Shown here: positions 36,539 through 45,661 of the stretch, piece by piece
How positions within the stretch are numbered: position 1 is the stretch's first letter
Layout: every line of letters starts with the position of its first letter
The notes under the pieces: generated by a model
The model's input: only the letters and a program-made list of their open reading frames with translations
Database searches by the model: none
Told to the model about the DNA's origin: nothing
Position numbers and translations under genes: made by a program
DNA from: Bacillus sp. UNC41MFS5
GTDB taxonomy: Bacteria; Bacillota; Bacilli; Bacillales_B; DSM-18226
Length of the DNA: 64,000 bases
Reading direction: 5' to 3'
NCBI RefSeq assembly: GCF_000686805.1
Contig: NZ_JMLP01000010.1
Coordinates: 186,001-250,000 of the forward strand

Positions 36539-37627
36539 TTACCGCCACCTCATTAGATGCAGTTCTGAACTAAACCCTGGCCCAAGAGCGGTACCAAGAC
36601 CATAGGCCCCTTCGGGAATTTCTTTCTCCATGAATCGCTTCAGCACAAAAAGGATTGTCGCTGAAGACATATTTCCAAACTGTTTTAGCACATCAAGTGA
36701 AACCTCTGTCATTGAGGAAGGAATTTCTAATGATTTTACATATGCATCGATTACCTTTTTTCCACCTGGATGGGCAATAAAATAGTTTATTGTTTTAAGG
36801 TCTACATGATTTTCTTCTAGAAAATCTGTTACATTCGGCTTCAACCAATTTTCAACTATGTGAGGAATATCGCGAGAAAAAACAACATAGAGCCCGTTAC
36901 TCTTTATATCCCATCCCATCACATCTAACGAATCTGGCATAAGTGTTGACTGTGTTGCAATAATGAAGGGAGAAGTCTTCTTCTTCCTATAATCACAATA
37001 ATTTGAATCATCACCGCAAACTAACGCACAGGCAACACCATCGGCAAATAAGGATGTACCTATGAAGTTACTTTTCGATAGATCATTGCGCTGAAAGGTT
37101 AAGCTGCAAAGCTCCACAGACAGGACAAGTACCTTTGCTTTCGGAAAAGCAAGGCAATATTCATAGGCTCTTGATAACCCTGCAGCACCACCTGCACAAC
37201 CAAGTCCCCATATTGGAATCCTCTTAGTGTGAGGCAGGAAAGGGAGTAAGTTCATAATTCTGGCTTCGATGCTTGGTGTGGCAATACCGGTGGTTGAAAT
37301 AAAAAAAATGGCGTCAATGTCCTGATAAGGGATATTCCTTGTTAAGAAATCAGTGTTATGTAAACACTTCACGATTGCTTCTCTTCCCAGTTCAACTGCC
37401 GACTCAATATAAGCCGTATTTTTTTCTTCAAACGTTTTATCTTCTTTAAACCAATCAACATTTTTTACAAAATGCCTTTTTTCAATTTGACCATTTTGAA
37501 ACGCTCGTAAAAGTCTTTCAATGTCCTTAAAGGAATCGGAGAACAGCTCGCGAGCAAACTCCGAGGCTTGATTTTGGTCTACTTCAAATGGCGGCGTTAC
37601 CTCCGCAACTGATATAATCGTTGGCAT
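36539..37627 (-). CDS. bpsA: Type III polyketide synthase (BpsA/BcsA)
   Basis: 362 residues, chalcone-synthase family. Catalytic triad visible: Cys in WGLGCAGGAAG, His in FIAHPGGKKV, and Asn in FGNMSSAT. It condenses long-chain acyl-CoA with malonyl-CoA to triketide alkylpyrones. The pair bpsA-ypbQ sits beside dynA as in B. subtilis. ATG with SD AAGGAGAA. Confidence 0.93.
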   Translation of the reverse strand: MPTIISVAEVTPPFEVDQNQASEFARELFSDSFKDIERLLRAFQNGQIEKRHFVKNVDWFKEDKTFEEKNTAYIESAVELGREAIVKCLHNTDFLTRNIPYQDIDAIFFISTTGIATPSIEARIMNLLPFLPHTKRIPIWGLGCAGGAAGLSRAYEYCLAFPKAKVLVLSVELCSLTFQRNDLSKSNFIGTSLFADGVACALVCGDDSNYCDYRKKKTSPFIIATQSTLMPDSLDVMGWDIKSNGLYVVFSRDIPHIVENWLKPNVTDFLEENHVDLKTINYFIAHPGGKKVIDAYVKSLEIPSSMTEVSLDVLKQFGNMSSATILFVLKRFMEKEIPEGAYGLGTALGPGFSSELHLMRWR

Positions 37628-37699
37628 GTTTTTTCTCCTTCAAGCTATGTAAGGGTATTTTTTCCAGCCTGAAGATTATTATGCAAAATGTCAGCACAT

Positions 37700-37749
37700 A
37701 AAAAAAGCTCCCTTTAGGGGAGAAACCAAAGTTTCTCGTTAAAGGGAGC
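37700..37749 (-). terminator. Terminator of the zinc-ribbon gene 37872-37997
   Basis: Minus strand GCTCCCTTT ... AAAGGGAGC followed by a seven-T run; the loop contains a second pairing (AAAC/GTTT). Confidence 0.85.
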
Positions 37750-37871
37750 AAACGTTTTGAAGGTTGTTGCTGTGCTCTTAAATTATATAATGGATGCTAA
37801 TTTCGTTCATTAGCTAATGTTTTCCAATTTCAACTTTCTAAACAAAAAGCAAGAAATATGCTTTTCTCGAT

Positions 37872-37997
37872 CTATTTTTTATCAGGCTGTTTTTGAACTT
37901 CAATCTTAATTTTATTTTTTACTACCGTTCCACAAATTTTACAAATTTCAACACTATCATACAAAAGACGGCATCGTTCACAATAATATTTTTCCAC
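37872..37997 (-). CDS. 41-residue zinc-ribbon protein
   Basis: GTG start with SD GAGTGG. It encodes MEKYYCERCRLLYDS and CKICGTVVKN, i.e. CxxC (residues 6-9) and CxxC (19-22), then a basic tail. This is a minimal zinc ribbon of unknown role. The terminator at 37700-37749 supports a transcript. It is divergent from the oxidase genes. Confidence 0.65.
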   Translation of the reverse strand: MEKYYCERCRLLYDSVEICKICGTVVKNKIKIEVQKQPDKK

Positions 37998-38121
37998 AAA
38001 AATCCACTCTTTTCTGGAGGAAAATATGATTTATTACTATCATATTTTCGAACTTCTAGAGTGTGACATTGATTCCAAAAAGATGTCTTTTATAGTTTGT
38101 GAAGGATTATTCAATTACTTA
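37998..38121. other. Intergenic DNA before the oxidase control region
   Basis: No gene seen. It must contain the promoter of the zinc-ribbon gene on the minus strand; I see no clear consensus. Confidence 0.4.
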
Positions 38122-38219
38122 TATCACAGAGGAAGTGTGATAGTTCACATTTTATTCACAAATACCCCTGGGTGATTGTGATATAAATCACTGTTACATC
38201 AATTTTATAATATTAACAT
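38122..38219 (+). promoter_or_regulatory. Crp/Fnr-type control region of the b(o/a)3 oxidase
   Basis: TGTGATATAAATCACT (38177-38192) matches TGTGA-N6-TCACA at nine of ten positions. A TAACAT (38214-38219) would put its centre at -41.5; a better TATAAT (38206-38211) would put it at -33.5, over the -35. Upstream lie TATCACA-N7-TGTGATA (38122-38142) and TGTGA-N4-TCACA (38136-38149), extra half-sites in inverted arrays. Confidence 0.6.
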
Positions 38220-38342
38220 AGTAGATACCTAAGGAATGAACAATTTGTGAACTATGAAATTTGTTATTTTTTCATCACAATTGTTTTGTATTATGAAAGA
38301 GAACTAATCATTTATTTTATTACTCTGAAGGGAGTGCGGGGG

Positions 38343-38492
38343 ATGGCGAAGGCGGAACTTAAAACAACCAATAAAACAGAAATTGAAGACAGCTCTTCTC
38401 TTAAAGGGACATTAGCGTCCGTTTTCTTATTAGGAGCTTTTATTGTTGTCACTTGGGTAAGTGTCTATTACTTATTTGTTGAACGTTTTTAA
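38343..38492 (+). CDS. cbaD: Cytochrome c oxidase subunit IIa (small helix)
   Basis: 49 residues with one membrane helix (SLKGTLASVFLLGAFIVVTWV). It matches the ba3-type subunit IIa, which fits against subunit I/II. Start ATG at 38343, SD GGGAGTGCGGGGG; a longer upstream frame has no SD. First gene of cbaD-cbaB-cbaA. Confidence 0.88.
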   Translation: MAKAELKTTNKTEIEDSSSLKGTLASVFLLGAFIVVTWVSVYYLFVERF

Positions 38493-38513
38493 TGATTGAA
38501 GGGGGAAGAGATT

Positions 38514-38990
38514 ATGCATATGCATAAATTCGAAAAAATTTGGCTTACTTTTGGAATTGGCGCTTTGGTTGTTTTCTTAACAACTGTAGGTGTAAGCGCG
38601 TTCTATCTTGGCAACAAGCCGCCAAGCTGTTTAACGACGATTAACGTAGATAAGGTCGATCAAACGAAACCATTTGATAAACCAGGATTACATAAGGTTG
38701 AAGGGAAAGATTGGGATTATGAGTTAGTCTATGTTGCTTCGGCTTTCTCCTATAATCCAGTAAAAGTGGAAGTACCACTTGGAGCAAAAGTAAAAGTTAT
38801 TGCTACAACCAAAGACGTCGTCCACGGTTTTGAGGTGGCTGGAACAAATATCAACATGATGCTAGAGCCTGGCTATGTCAGCGAATATACAACAACATTT
38901 GATAAGGCCGGCGAATATTTGATTGTTTGTAACGAATATTGTGGTGCTGGACACCATCTAATGAGTTCGATGATTGAGGTGAAAAAATAA
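38514..38990 (+). CDS. cbaB: Cytochrome c oxidase subunit II, b(o/a)3-type
   Basis: 158 residues: one N-terminal membrane helix and a cupredoxin domain with the CuA ligands in CNEYCGAGHHLM (Cys-x3-Cys-x3-His-x2-Met) and an earlier His in VVHGFEV. It takes electrons from cytochrome c. ATG at 38514 follows SD AAGGGGGAAGAG. Its stop overlaps the cbaA start by 1 nt. Confidence 0.93.
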   Translation: MHMHKFEKIWLTFGIGALVVFLTTVGVSAFYLGNKPPSCLTTINVDKVDQTKPFDKPGLHKVEGKDWDYELVYVASAFSYNPVKVEVPLGAKVKVIATTKDVVHGFEVAGTNINMMLEPGYVSEYTTTFDKAGEYLIVCNEYCGAGHHLMSSMIEVKK

Positions 38991-40657
38991 TGGCCAACTC
39001 CATAACAACGAAAGTAAAAGTAGACCCGCGTGATGCAAAGCTTTCAATGGCGCATTTTTTTGTCGCCTTCTCTGCCCTTGCACTTGGAGGTTTAATGGGG
39101 CTATTACAAACCCTTGTCCGTTCCGGAAAATGGGAGCTGCCATGGGGCATTGATTATTACCAAATTTTAACTGTCCATGGTGTGCTAATGGGCTTGGTTT
39201 TAACAACGTTTTTTATTATGGGATTTCAATATGCTGCCGTAAGTAGAACCACTGGCGGTCATTCAATTGCTGCCCGTCGAACAGGCTGGATCGGTTTTTG
39301 GATTATGTTAGTAGGTACCTTAATGGCAGCAACCATGGTTTTACTAAAAGAAGCTTCAGTACTTTACACTTTTTATGCACCACTTAAAGCACATTGGATT
39401 TTTTACTTAGGTTTAACGTTTGTAGTAATTGGAAGCTGGATTGATGGTTCTGCTCAAATCATGACATATGCAAAATGGCGGAAAAACAACCCAGGTCAGC
39501 CAAGCCCATTATTGAGTTTTATGGCTGTAATTAATACTGTCATGTGGATTATTGCTACATTAGGTGTTGCAGCAACGGTATTGTTCCAATTACTCCCTTG
39601 GTCACTTGGATTAGTGGATACAGTTGATGTATTAGTAAGCAGGACTTTATTTTGGTATTTTGGTCACCCACTTGTTTATTTCTGGTTGTTACCTGCATAC
39701 ATGTGCTGGTATGCGATTATCCCAAAAATTATCGGCGGGAAAATTTTCTCCGATTCATTGGCACGCTTGTCATTTATTTTGTTCCTGCTCTTCTCGATTC
39801 CGGTTGGTTTTCACCACCAATTAACAGAGCCAGGGATTGACCCTGCTTGGAAGTTCTTACAGGTTATCTTAACATTCATGGTTATTATTCCATCGTTAAT
39901 GACTGCATTCTCGTTATTCGCTACATTTGAAAGATATGGTCGCTCAAAAGGAGCAACAGGCCTTTTTGGCTGGATTAAAGTTCTGCCGTGGGGCGATGCC
40001 AGATTTACCGTTCCATTTATCGGTATGGCTTCATTTATTCCTGCGGGTGCTGGTGGTATCATTAACGCTTCCAACCAAATGGACCAAGTGGTGCATAATA
40101 CCATTTGGGTAACAGGTCACTTCCATTTAACGGCTGCTACATCTGTTGTATTAACCTTCTTTGGAATTTCTTATTGGCTGGTTCCACATTTAACTGGCCG
40201 GAAATTAACAAAGGCTATGAATAAATTAGGTATCATCCAAGCTTGGGTATGGTTCATTGGAATGGCCTTCATGTCGGGTGCCATGCACTTCCAAGGCCTG
40301 CTTGGCGGACCAAGACGTTCTGCTTTCTCTACTTACGGCGGAGCCAAACAAGCAGCTGAATGGATTCCTTATCAAATTGCACAAGCAGTGGGTGGAACGA
40401 TTTTATTCCTAGGAATTATTCTTGTGATTATCATTTTCATCAATCTTGCATTCTTTGCTCCTAAAGGGGAAGAAGAATTCCCTGTAGCGGTTGCTGAGAA
40501 TCTTGAAGAAAAAGCACCAATGGTATTTGAAAACTGGAAATTATGGTTAGGAATTGCCACAGCCCTAATTCTTTTCGCTTACACTATTCCATTTATCGAT
40601 ATTATTCAAAATGCCCCTCCAGGCTCAAAAGGATTCCAGACCTGGAGTAAGTGGTAA
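38990..40657 (+). CDS. cbaA: Cytochrome c oxidase subunit I, b(o/a)3-type
   Basis: 555 residues, about 13-14 membrane helices. Heme-copper ligands: VHGVLMGLV (low-spin heme His), GHPLVYFWLLPAY (CuB His with crosslinked Tyr), VGFHHQLTEPG (His pair) and HNTIWVTGHFHLTAA (heme His ligands). No K-channel Glu of the A1 type. This B-type oxidase works at low oxygen and reduces NO weakly in some species. Close coupling to cbaB. Confidence 0.95.
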   Translation: MANSITTKVKVDPRDAKLSMAHFFVAFSALALGGLMGLLQTLVRSGKWELPWGIDYYQILTVHGVLMGLVLTTFFIMGFQYAAVSRTTGGHSIAARRTGWIGFWIMLVGTLMAATMVLLKEASVLYTFYAPLKAHWIFYLGLTFVVIGSWIDGSAQIMTYAKWRKNNPGQPSPLLSFMAVINTVMWIIATLGVAATVLFQLLPWSLGLVDTVDVLVSRTLFWYFGHPLVYFWLLPAYMCWYAIIPKIIGGKIFSDSLARLSFILFLLFSIPVGFHHQLTEPGIDPAWKFLQVILTFMVIIPSLMTAFSLFATFERYGRSKGATGLFGWIKVLPWGDARFTVPFIGMASFIPAGAGGIINASNQMDQVVHNTIWVTGHFHLTAATSVVLTFFGISYWLVPHLTGRKLTKAMNKLGIIQAWVWFIGMAFMSGAMHFQGLLGGPRRSAFSTYGGAKQAAEWIPYQIAQAVGGTILFLGIILVIIIFINLAFFAPKGEEEFPVAVAENLEEKAPMVFENWKLWLGIATALILFAYTIPFIDIIQNAPPGSKGFQTWSKW

Positions 40658-40667
40658 GATATCAAGT

Positions 40668-40703
40668 AAACAGGCTTCAATCATTTCGATTGAAGCCTGT
40701 TTT
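40668..40703. terminator. Terminator after cbaA, also facing ypwA
   Basis: AAACAGGCTTCAATCATTTCGATTGAAGCCTGTTTT type hairpin (arms AACAGGCTTCAAT / ATTGAAGCCTGTT). Confidence 0.9.
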
Positions 40704-40715
40704 GTGTTTTTCTCT

Positions 40716-42218
40716 TTAGTTTAATCTATATACCTTTCCAAACTTCTCATATAGATAATCAATTAAATATTTGGGATTTAACCCCTCTCCGGTAACATCC
40801 TGTAAGATTTCAAGCGGCTTTTTCATTTTACCGTATCGATGGATATTAGCTGTCAGCCATTCTTTGATTGGAATAAGGTTCCCCTCTTCGACTAATTGAT
40901 TAAAATTCGGAAGGTCTTCGACCATTTTCTGCTTAAATTGTGCTGCATACATATACCCTAAGGCATAGGAAGGAAAGTACCCAAAGCTGCCTCCCGCCCA
41001 GTGGACATCCTGCAGCACACCCAATGCATCGGTTTCCGGACGAATGCCTAAATATTCTTCGTATTTATCATTCCAAATCGTTGGTAAGTCCTTCACAGCA
41101 ATTTCATCATTAAATAACCCTTTTTCAATTTCATAACGGATGATCACATGGAGCGGATATGTTAGTTCGTCCGCTTCAATTCTGATGAATGATGGTTTAG
41201 ATTCATTAATAGCACGATAAAAATCTTCAATTTCCACCTGATCAAATTGTCCAGTTGCATAGTCCTTTAGCAGTTGGTAATTATTTTTCCAAAATGAAAA
41301 GCTTCTTCCCAGGATATTCTCATAAAAAAGGGACTGCGACTCATGAATCCCCATAGAGGTTCCCGTGCAAAGCGGTGTACCAATTAAGTATTTGGAAATA
41401 TTCTGTTCATATAAAGCATGACCGCCTTCATGAATCGTCCCAAAAACGGCGGTACGGAAGTCGTTTTCATTATAATTCGTGGTCACACGTACATCACCAG
41501 GGTTTAATCCTGTTGCAAAAGGATGAATTGTTTCATCCAGACGGCCTGCTTTAAAATTATAACCCATTTTCTCGAGAATTTTTAAACTCAGTTCACGTTG
41601 GTTTTCCTTAGGAAATTTTTTAAATAGAAAGTCAGTTTTAGGTTTGTGTGACGACTCTGAAATTTGTTTGACTAAAGGCACAATTTTCGCCCTCAGTTCA
41701 CCAAATACTTGGTCTAGTACATTCATCGTCATGCCTGGCTCATACATATCTAATAACACGTCGTATTTATTTTGTTCATGTCCCCAATAGCCAACGAATT
41801 TCTTAGTCATAGCAACCAGTTTTTCTAAGTAAGGACTGAACAGGGAAAAGTCTGATTGTTCTTTCGCTTCCTCCCAAACACTTTCAGCCTTAGATTGGAG
41901 AATGACAAACTCTTTATACTCTTCAGCGGGGATTCTTTTATTTCTCTCATATTCTTTTTTGCATTCGTCAAGAATTTTTCTAGTTCTTTCGGACAATGAC
42001 TGTTTTCCTAAATTTGCTATGTATGCTGCCATTTCCTCAGAGGTTGACATTTTAAATACTTCGGAAGAAAGCATTCCAATCACTTCAGACCGTTGCTCCA
42101 CTCCTTGTTTCGGAGCCCCTGTTCTTAAATCCCAATATATTAATCCTAAAGCTTCATTATATGCTGACATTTTTTTCACGTATTCCAAAAACTCTTTTTC
42201 TAGTAGTACCTTATTCAT
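40716..42218 (-). CDS. ypwA: M32 metallocarboxypeptidase YpwA
   Basis: 500 residues from the ATG at 42218 with SD AGGGGG; a longer frame has no SD. Zinc motif HEGGHA in TIHEGGHALYEQ (HExxH), with the third ligand Glu about 25 residues later (GIHESQSLFYEN). M32 enzymes are thermostable cytoplasmic carboxypeptidases with a deep cleft for short peptides. Length equals B. subtilis YpwA. Confidence 0.94.
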   Translation of the reverse strand: MNKVLLEKEFLEYVKKMSAYNEALGLIYWDLRTGAPKQGVEQRSEVIGMLSSEVFKMSTSEEMAAYIANLGKQSLSERTRKILDECKKEYERNKRIPAEEYKEFVILQSKAESVWEEAKEQSDFSLFSPYLEKLVAMTKKFVGYWGHEQNKYDVLLDMYEPGMTMNVLDQVFGELRAKIVPLVKQISESSHKPKTDFLFKKFPKENQRELSLKILEKMGYNFKAGRLDETIHPFATGLNPGDVRVTTNYNENDFRTAVFGTIHEGGHALYEQNISKYLIGTPLCTGTSMGIHESQSLFYENILGRSFSFWKNNYQLLKDYATGQFDQVEIEDFYRAINESKPSFIRIEADELTYPLHVIIRYEIEKGLFNDEIAVKDLPTIWNDKYEEYLGIRPETDALGVLQDVHWAGGSFGYFPSYALGYMYAAQFKQKMVEDLPNFNQLVEEGNLIPIKEWLTANIHRYGKMKKPLEILQDVTGEGLNPKYLIDYLYEKFGKVYRLN

Positions 42219-42297
42219 TCTAAATCCCCCTTTAGATTCCCATTTAAATTTTAACATATTATTCAGAAAAATAGGTAAACGGCTGTTTCTATGCGAA

Positions 42298-42327
42298 TAA
42301 AAAAACAACAGAAAGAAATTCTGTTGT
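42298..42327 (-). terminator. Terminator after the DUF2249 gene
   Basis: ACAACAGAA-TTTC-TTCTGTTGT followed by seven T on the minus strand. Confidence 0.88.
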
Positions 42328-42431
42328 AAAATAGAAATATAGGGAAAGAGAGTGAATCTTGGAAAATAAATAAATCGAAAAATTAGCGATGATTAAGTAA
42401 GCCAAGATTAGTTGAATTAATTTAAATGAAA

Positions 42432-42665
42432 TTACTTTTTAGCAATAGCGACTCTCCATGTGTCAGGACCTTCTTCAAGGTACTCCCAAGAAAATTGATC
42501 TGTTCTTTCCATCATGAATTGATATAACAATGGTCTTGGATCATGATCATTGACAATCATCATAGTTTCACCTGATGCTAGTTCGTCAAAGCCGTTAAAA
42601 ATGGTAGGATGTTTCTCGCGTGGCGGGAAGTCTGGTACATTGATAACTTTTGCGTAGGTTTGCAT
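42432..42665 (-). CDS. DUF2249 protein
   Basis: 77 residues from the ATG at 42665 (SD AGGAGTGA). PDFPPREKHPTIFNGFDELASGETMMIVNDHDPRPLLYQF is the DUF2249 pattern, with DHDP. Such small TusA-like proteins often accompany NO and nitrogen-oxide genes; no activity is proven. A strong Crp/Fnr-type site is placed for class II activation. Two more DUF2249 genes lie at 46483 and 46735. Confidence 0.88.
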   Translation of the reverse strand: MQTYAKVINVPDFPPREKHPTIFNGFDELASGETMMIVNDHDPRPLLYQFMMERTDQFSWEYLEEGPDTWRVAIAKK

Positions 42666-42701
42666 TATTATCACTCCTATTAATATGTTAACTTCTCTTA
42701 T

Positions 42702-42744
42702 ATTATATTGAATCCGGTTTGAAAACTTAGTGAGAGGTATCACA
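42702..42744 (-). promoter_or_regulatory. Class II Crp/Fnr promoter of the DUF2249 gene
   Basis: AGTGAGAGGTATCACA (42729-42744) fits TGTGA-N6-TCACA at nine of ten positions. On the minus strand TATAAT lies at 42702-42707, predicting a start at 42695, so the site centre is exactly 41.5 bp upstream. Confidence 0.75.
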
Positions 42745-42781
42745 CCATAAACATGATTTTGCTTATACGGGGGGGATGACT

Positions 42782-42928
42782 ATGAAGGAACTCATTGGAA
42801 AGTGCACATGCTGTAGTAAAGAAATCTATTGTTTGGACGGCTTCTTTAACGGAATCCATACAGAAGAGAAAGAAATCTATTGTTTTGAGTGTTTTGAGAA
42901 AAAGAGCAAAGAAAATCCGCAAAGCTGA
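42782..42928 (+). CDS. 48-residue zinc-ribbon protein
   Basis: ATG at 42782 with SD GGGGGG. The chain MKELIGKCTCCSKEIYC ... EIYCFECFEKK has CTCC near the start and CFEC near the end, a treble-clef/zinc-ribbon pattern. An in-frame ATG two codons earlier overlaps the SD. Terminator follows. It is divergent from DUF2249 and close to the same Crp/Fnr-type site, but no -10 is at the right distance for this direction. Function unknown. Confidence 0.7.
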   Translation: MKELIGKCTCCSKEIYCLDGFFNGIHTEEKEIYCFECFEKKSKENPQS

Positions 42929-42946
42929 CCTTTGCGGATTTTTTTA
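42914..42946 (+). terminator. Terminator of the zinc-ribbon gene
   Basis: AATCCGCAAAG-CTGAC-CTTTGCGGATT followed by a T-run. Repeat copy B begins 3 nt after the T-run. Confidence 0.92.
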
Positions 42947-42948
42947 CA

Positions 42949-43151
42949 GTATAGGAAATTATAAAATAATTAATTGTGGAAAAATAGAAATAGTTCTCTG
43001 AATCCAGCTCCAGCGCCCAGCGGCTAGTGTACTTCGCTCTCCGCCCTACGATAAGTCAACATCGAATCGCTGTCGCTCTTCGTGTTTCCTTTATCTCGGT
43101 TGGAGCGCTCCAGTCCATACGCCGCTAAACGGGCGCTTGCGCCTTTTGTTC
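42949..43151. repeat. Interspersed ~200-bp repeat, copy B (inverted relative to A)
   Basis: Reverse complement of copy A over its full length. AT-rich end at 42949 (GTATAGGAAATTATAAAATAA), GC-rich end at 43151 (GGGCGCTTGCGCC...). It fills the whole gap between the zinc-ribbon terminator and the norZ stop codon (43155). The middle differs from A over about 15 bp. Confidence 0.85.
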
Positions 43152-43154
43152 CTA

Positions 43155-45518
43155 TTAATCTTCATCCATTGATAAATCTTTAACTGGAAGCTTTTCTCCT
43201 TCTTTATGGGTTGGCTTCCGTAAATTAAAGATTGCTTTAATACAGAATACTAACAATATCACTACACCAATTAAGAAAATGGTGTCAGGCACCGCGCGCC
43301 AAGTTAATAGTGTTTCAACAATATCCTTTTGTAAGAAAGATGCTGAACGAGAAGCAGCATATCCATGATTAAAGGCTTCTTTAATTTGGATGAATCCAAC
43401 TGGAAGTAAGGATAGGAACACCATTCCTGCGAGTCCAACGTTTAACAGGATACAGCTAATTTTAATCCATTTATCATTCCATGCTTCTGGTTTCACAATG
43501 TTTCTTAATGAGTAAAGGAGTACTGCACATGCGAACATACCGTATACACCCATCATCGAACCATGGCCGTGTGCTGGGGTTAAGAATTGCCCATGTTCGA
43601 AATAGCTGACGGCAGGTAGGTTAATTAAGAAGCCAAGCACACCTGCACCAACTAAGTTCCAAATGGCAACTGAGATTAAGAACCAGAATGTTCCTTTATA
43701 AGGGAAATTTACTCCACCCTCACGCATCATTTTGTATTGCTCATATGCTTCAAGGATTAACAATGTTAACGGAATAACTTCTAATGCAGAGAAGACAGCA
43801 CCAAGAGCCAGCCAAATTTCTGCAGAACCATTGTAGTAATAATGGTGTCCGATTCCGATTACCCCACTACCCAAGAGCAGGATCAATTGGAAATAAAGTT
43901 GTCTTACGGTAGATTTTTTCGTTACTAAGCCAAGTTGAACTAATAAGAAACCAATAACAACAACTGCAAACACTTCAAAAATACCTTCTACCCATAAGTG
44001 GATAATCCACCAGCGCCAGTAATCCGCAAATGTAAAGCTGGTACCCGGGTTGATAAATAAGGCAAAAATATAGAAAGCTGGTACAGCAATAGCTGAGTAG
44101 AATAATAGGTGAATCAGTCCACCTTTATCTGTTTCTCGCTTAAGACCTGCCCTGACTCCACGATAAACGATAAACAGCCAGATAAGCATCCCCACAATGA
44201 GAATGAGCTGCCAAACACGTCCTAGTTCAATATATTCCCAACCTGTATGTCCAAACAAGAACCACTTGTTTCCTAAATAACCATTTGCACCAAGCCATTC
44301 TCCAACCATACTTCCCGCTACAAGTACAACCAGTGCCCAGAATAAAATATCTACTAATAGACCTTGTTTCTTAGGTTCATATCCACCAACAAGCGGTGCA
44401 ACGTAAATTCCCATTCCGAGCCATGCCGTAGCAATCCAGAAGATAGCCAGCTGCAGGTGGTAACCTTTTGAAATATTAAATGGAAGAATATCATGAATCC
44501 ACTTTATTCCGAAGAAACTATCTGGTTCGATATAATAGTGGGCAAGTAAAGCCCCAAACATACACTGTACAAAGAATAAAGCAGCAACAATCACGAAGTA
44601 TTTCCCTGTTTTCACTTGTGAACTTGTCACTGGCATTTTCCGTAGATCAATCTGCGGGAAATTGCCTTCTTTATACGCTTCCTGCATACCAAAATTATAA
44701 CGGTAGAACACGAATAGGATAATTCCTACCATTAATACAAATAATGTAATGCTGGCCCCGCTCCACCAAACTGCTGAAAAGGATAAATGGTTGCCCGCGT
44801 CTTCATAATATGGCCAATTATTCGTATAAGTAATTTTATCACCTTCACGGACTGTACTTGAAAGCCATGCAGTCCAAAAGAAGAAATCTGATATTTGAGT
44901 GATTTGGTCGCCTTTTGCAACATAAGCACGATCCGTTTTAGGCATGTCGCCTTCTTTAATTAAGTTTGGCTTTAATCCCCAGCCGTCACCTTTAGTGAAT
45001 ACCTCTTTATAGTACTCTCTAACTCTTTCAAGTCCAAACGCCTGTGCATTTGTTAACTTCATGGTATCGCTGCTTGAGTCATACCGGTTTTTCCGCATTT
45101 CTTTGATTACTTTATTTTTAATTGCTGATTTTTCATCATCATTTAAAGAAGCAAAGTCTTTACTATATTGTTCATTTGCCTTAAAGTCTTGCATTCCCTC
45201 TGTATATAGCTTTAAAGCTTCAGCTGTATAGTCAGGACCCATATATGAACCGTGACCTAAAACAGTACCATAATCCATTAATCCATACTTCTGAAAAACG
45301 GCCTGTCCACCCATTATGGAATCTTTTGTAAATAAAACTTCACCTTTTTCATTGGTTACTTCGACAGGTCTTGGTGCCTGCTCTTTAAAAATCCAATATC
45401 CCCCTACTAGTAAAACAGTGAAGCTGAGTAAAATCGTGATCACTAATACTGATTTAAGTAATGCATTTTTATTCGTCTTCACCACTTTTTTTGGTGGTGT
45501 TCCTCGCTGTATTTCCAT
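43155..45518 (-). CDS. norZ: Quinol-dependent nitric oxide reductase (qNor)
   Basis: 787 residues, single-chain qNor size. N-terminal anchor, then a periplasmic-side NorC-like domain (about residues 50-260) with no CxxCH, so electrons come from quinol; then about 12 NorB helices. Ligand/active-site segments: HLQLAIFWIA, HLWVEGIFEVFAVVV (conserved Glu and His), HHYYYNGS and HGHGSMMGVYGMF. It reduces two NO to N2O in detoxification or denitrification. A Crp/Fnr-type site lies upstream. No nitrite reductase gene is in the window. Confidence 0.95.
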   Translation of the reverse strand: MEIQRGTPPKKVVKTNKNALLKSVLVITILLSFTVLLVGGYWIFKEQAPRPVEVTNEKGEVLFTKDSIMGGQAVFQKYGLMDYGTVLGHGSYMGPDYTAEALKLYTEGMQDFKANEQYSKDFASLNDDEKSAIKNKVIKEMRKNRYDSSSDTMKLTNAQAFGLERVREYYKEVFTKGDGWGLKPNLIKEGDMPKTDRAYVAKGDQITQISDFFFWTAWLSSTVREGDKITYTNNWPYYEDAGNHLSFSAVWWSGASITLFVLMVGIILFVFYRYNFGMQEAYKEGNFPQIDLRKMPVTSSQVKTGKYFVIVAALFFVQCMFGALLAHYYIEPDSFFGIKWIHDILPFNISKGYHLQLAIFWIATAWLGMGIYVAPLVGGYEPKKQGLLVDILFWALVVLVAGSMVGEWLGANGYLGNKWFLFGHTGWEYIELGRVWQLILIVGMLIWLFIVYRGVRAGLKRETDKGGLIHLLFYSAIAVPAFYIFALFINPGTSFTFADYWRWWIIHLWVEGIFEVFAVVVIGFLLVQLGLVTKKSTVRQLYFQLILLLGSGVIGIGHHYYYNGSAEIWLALGAVFSALEVIPLTLLILEAYEQYKMMREGGVNFPYKGTFWFLISVAIWNLVGAGVLGFLINLPAVSYFEHGQFLTPAHGHGSMMGVYGMFACAVLLYSLRNIVKPEAWNDKWIKISCILLNVGLAGMVFLSLLPVGFIQIKEAFNHGYAASRSASFLQKDIVETLLTWRAVPDTIFLIGVVILLVFCIKAIFNLRKPTHKEGEKLPVKDLSMDED

Positions 45519-45553
45519 AACCCCTCATCCTTTCGTGTTTCATTACCTTTCGT

Positions 45554-45619
45554 ATTGTAACTTTCACAAGTCTGACACAAAGTGAAGCATTTCATCCTTT
45601 TCCTGTGATATTTGCCACA
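45554..45619 (-). promoter_or_regulatory. Crp/Fnr-type site and promoter before norZ
   Basis: TGTGATATTTGCCACA (45604-45619), nine of ten matches. A minus-strand TACAAT (45554-45559) predicts a start near 45547, placing the site centre about 64.5 bp upstream, a class I-like distance. Confidence 0.6.
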
Positions 45620-45661
45620 CTCCTGGTAGACTGAGAATAATTTTCATAAAAACTAGGTACC

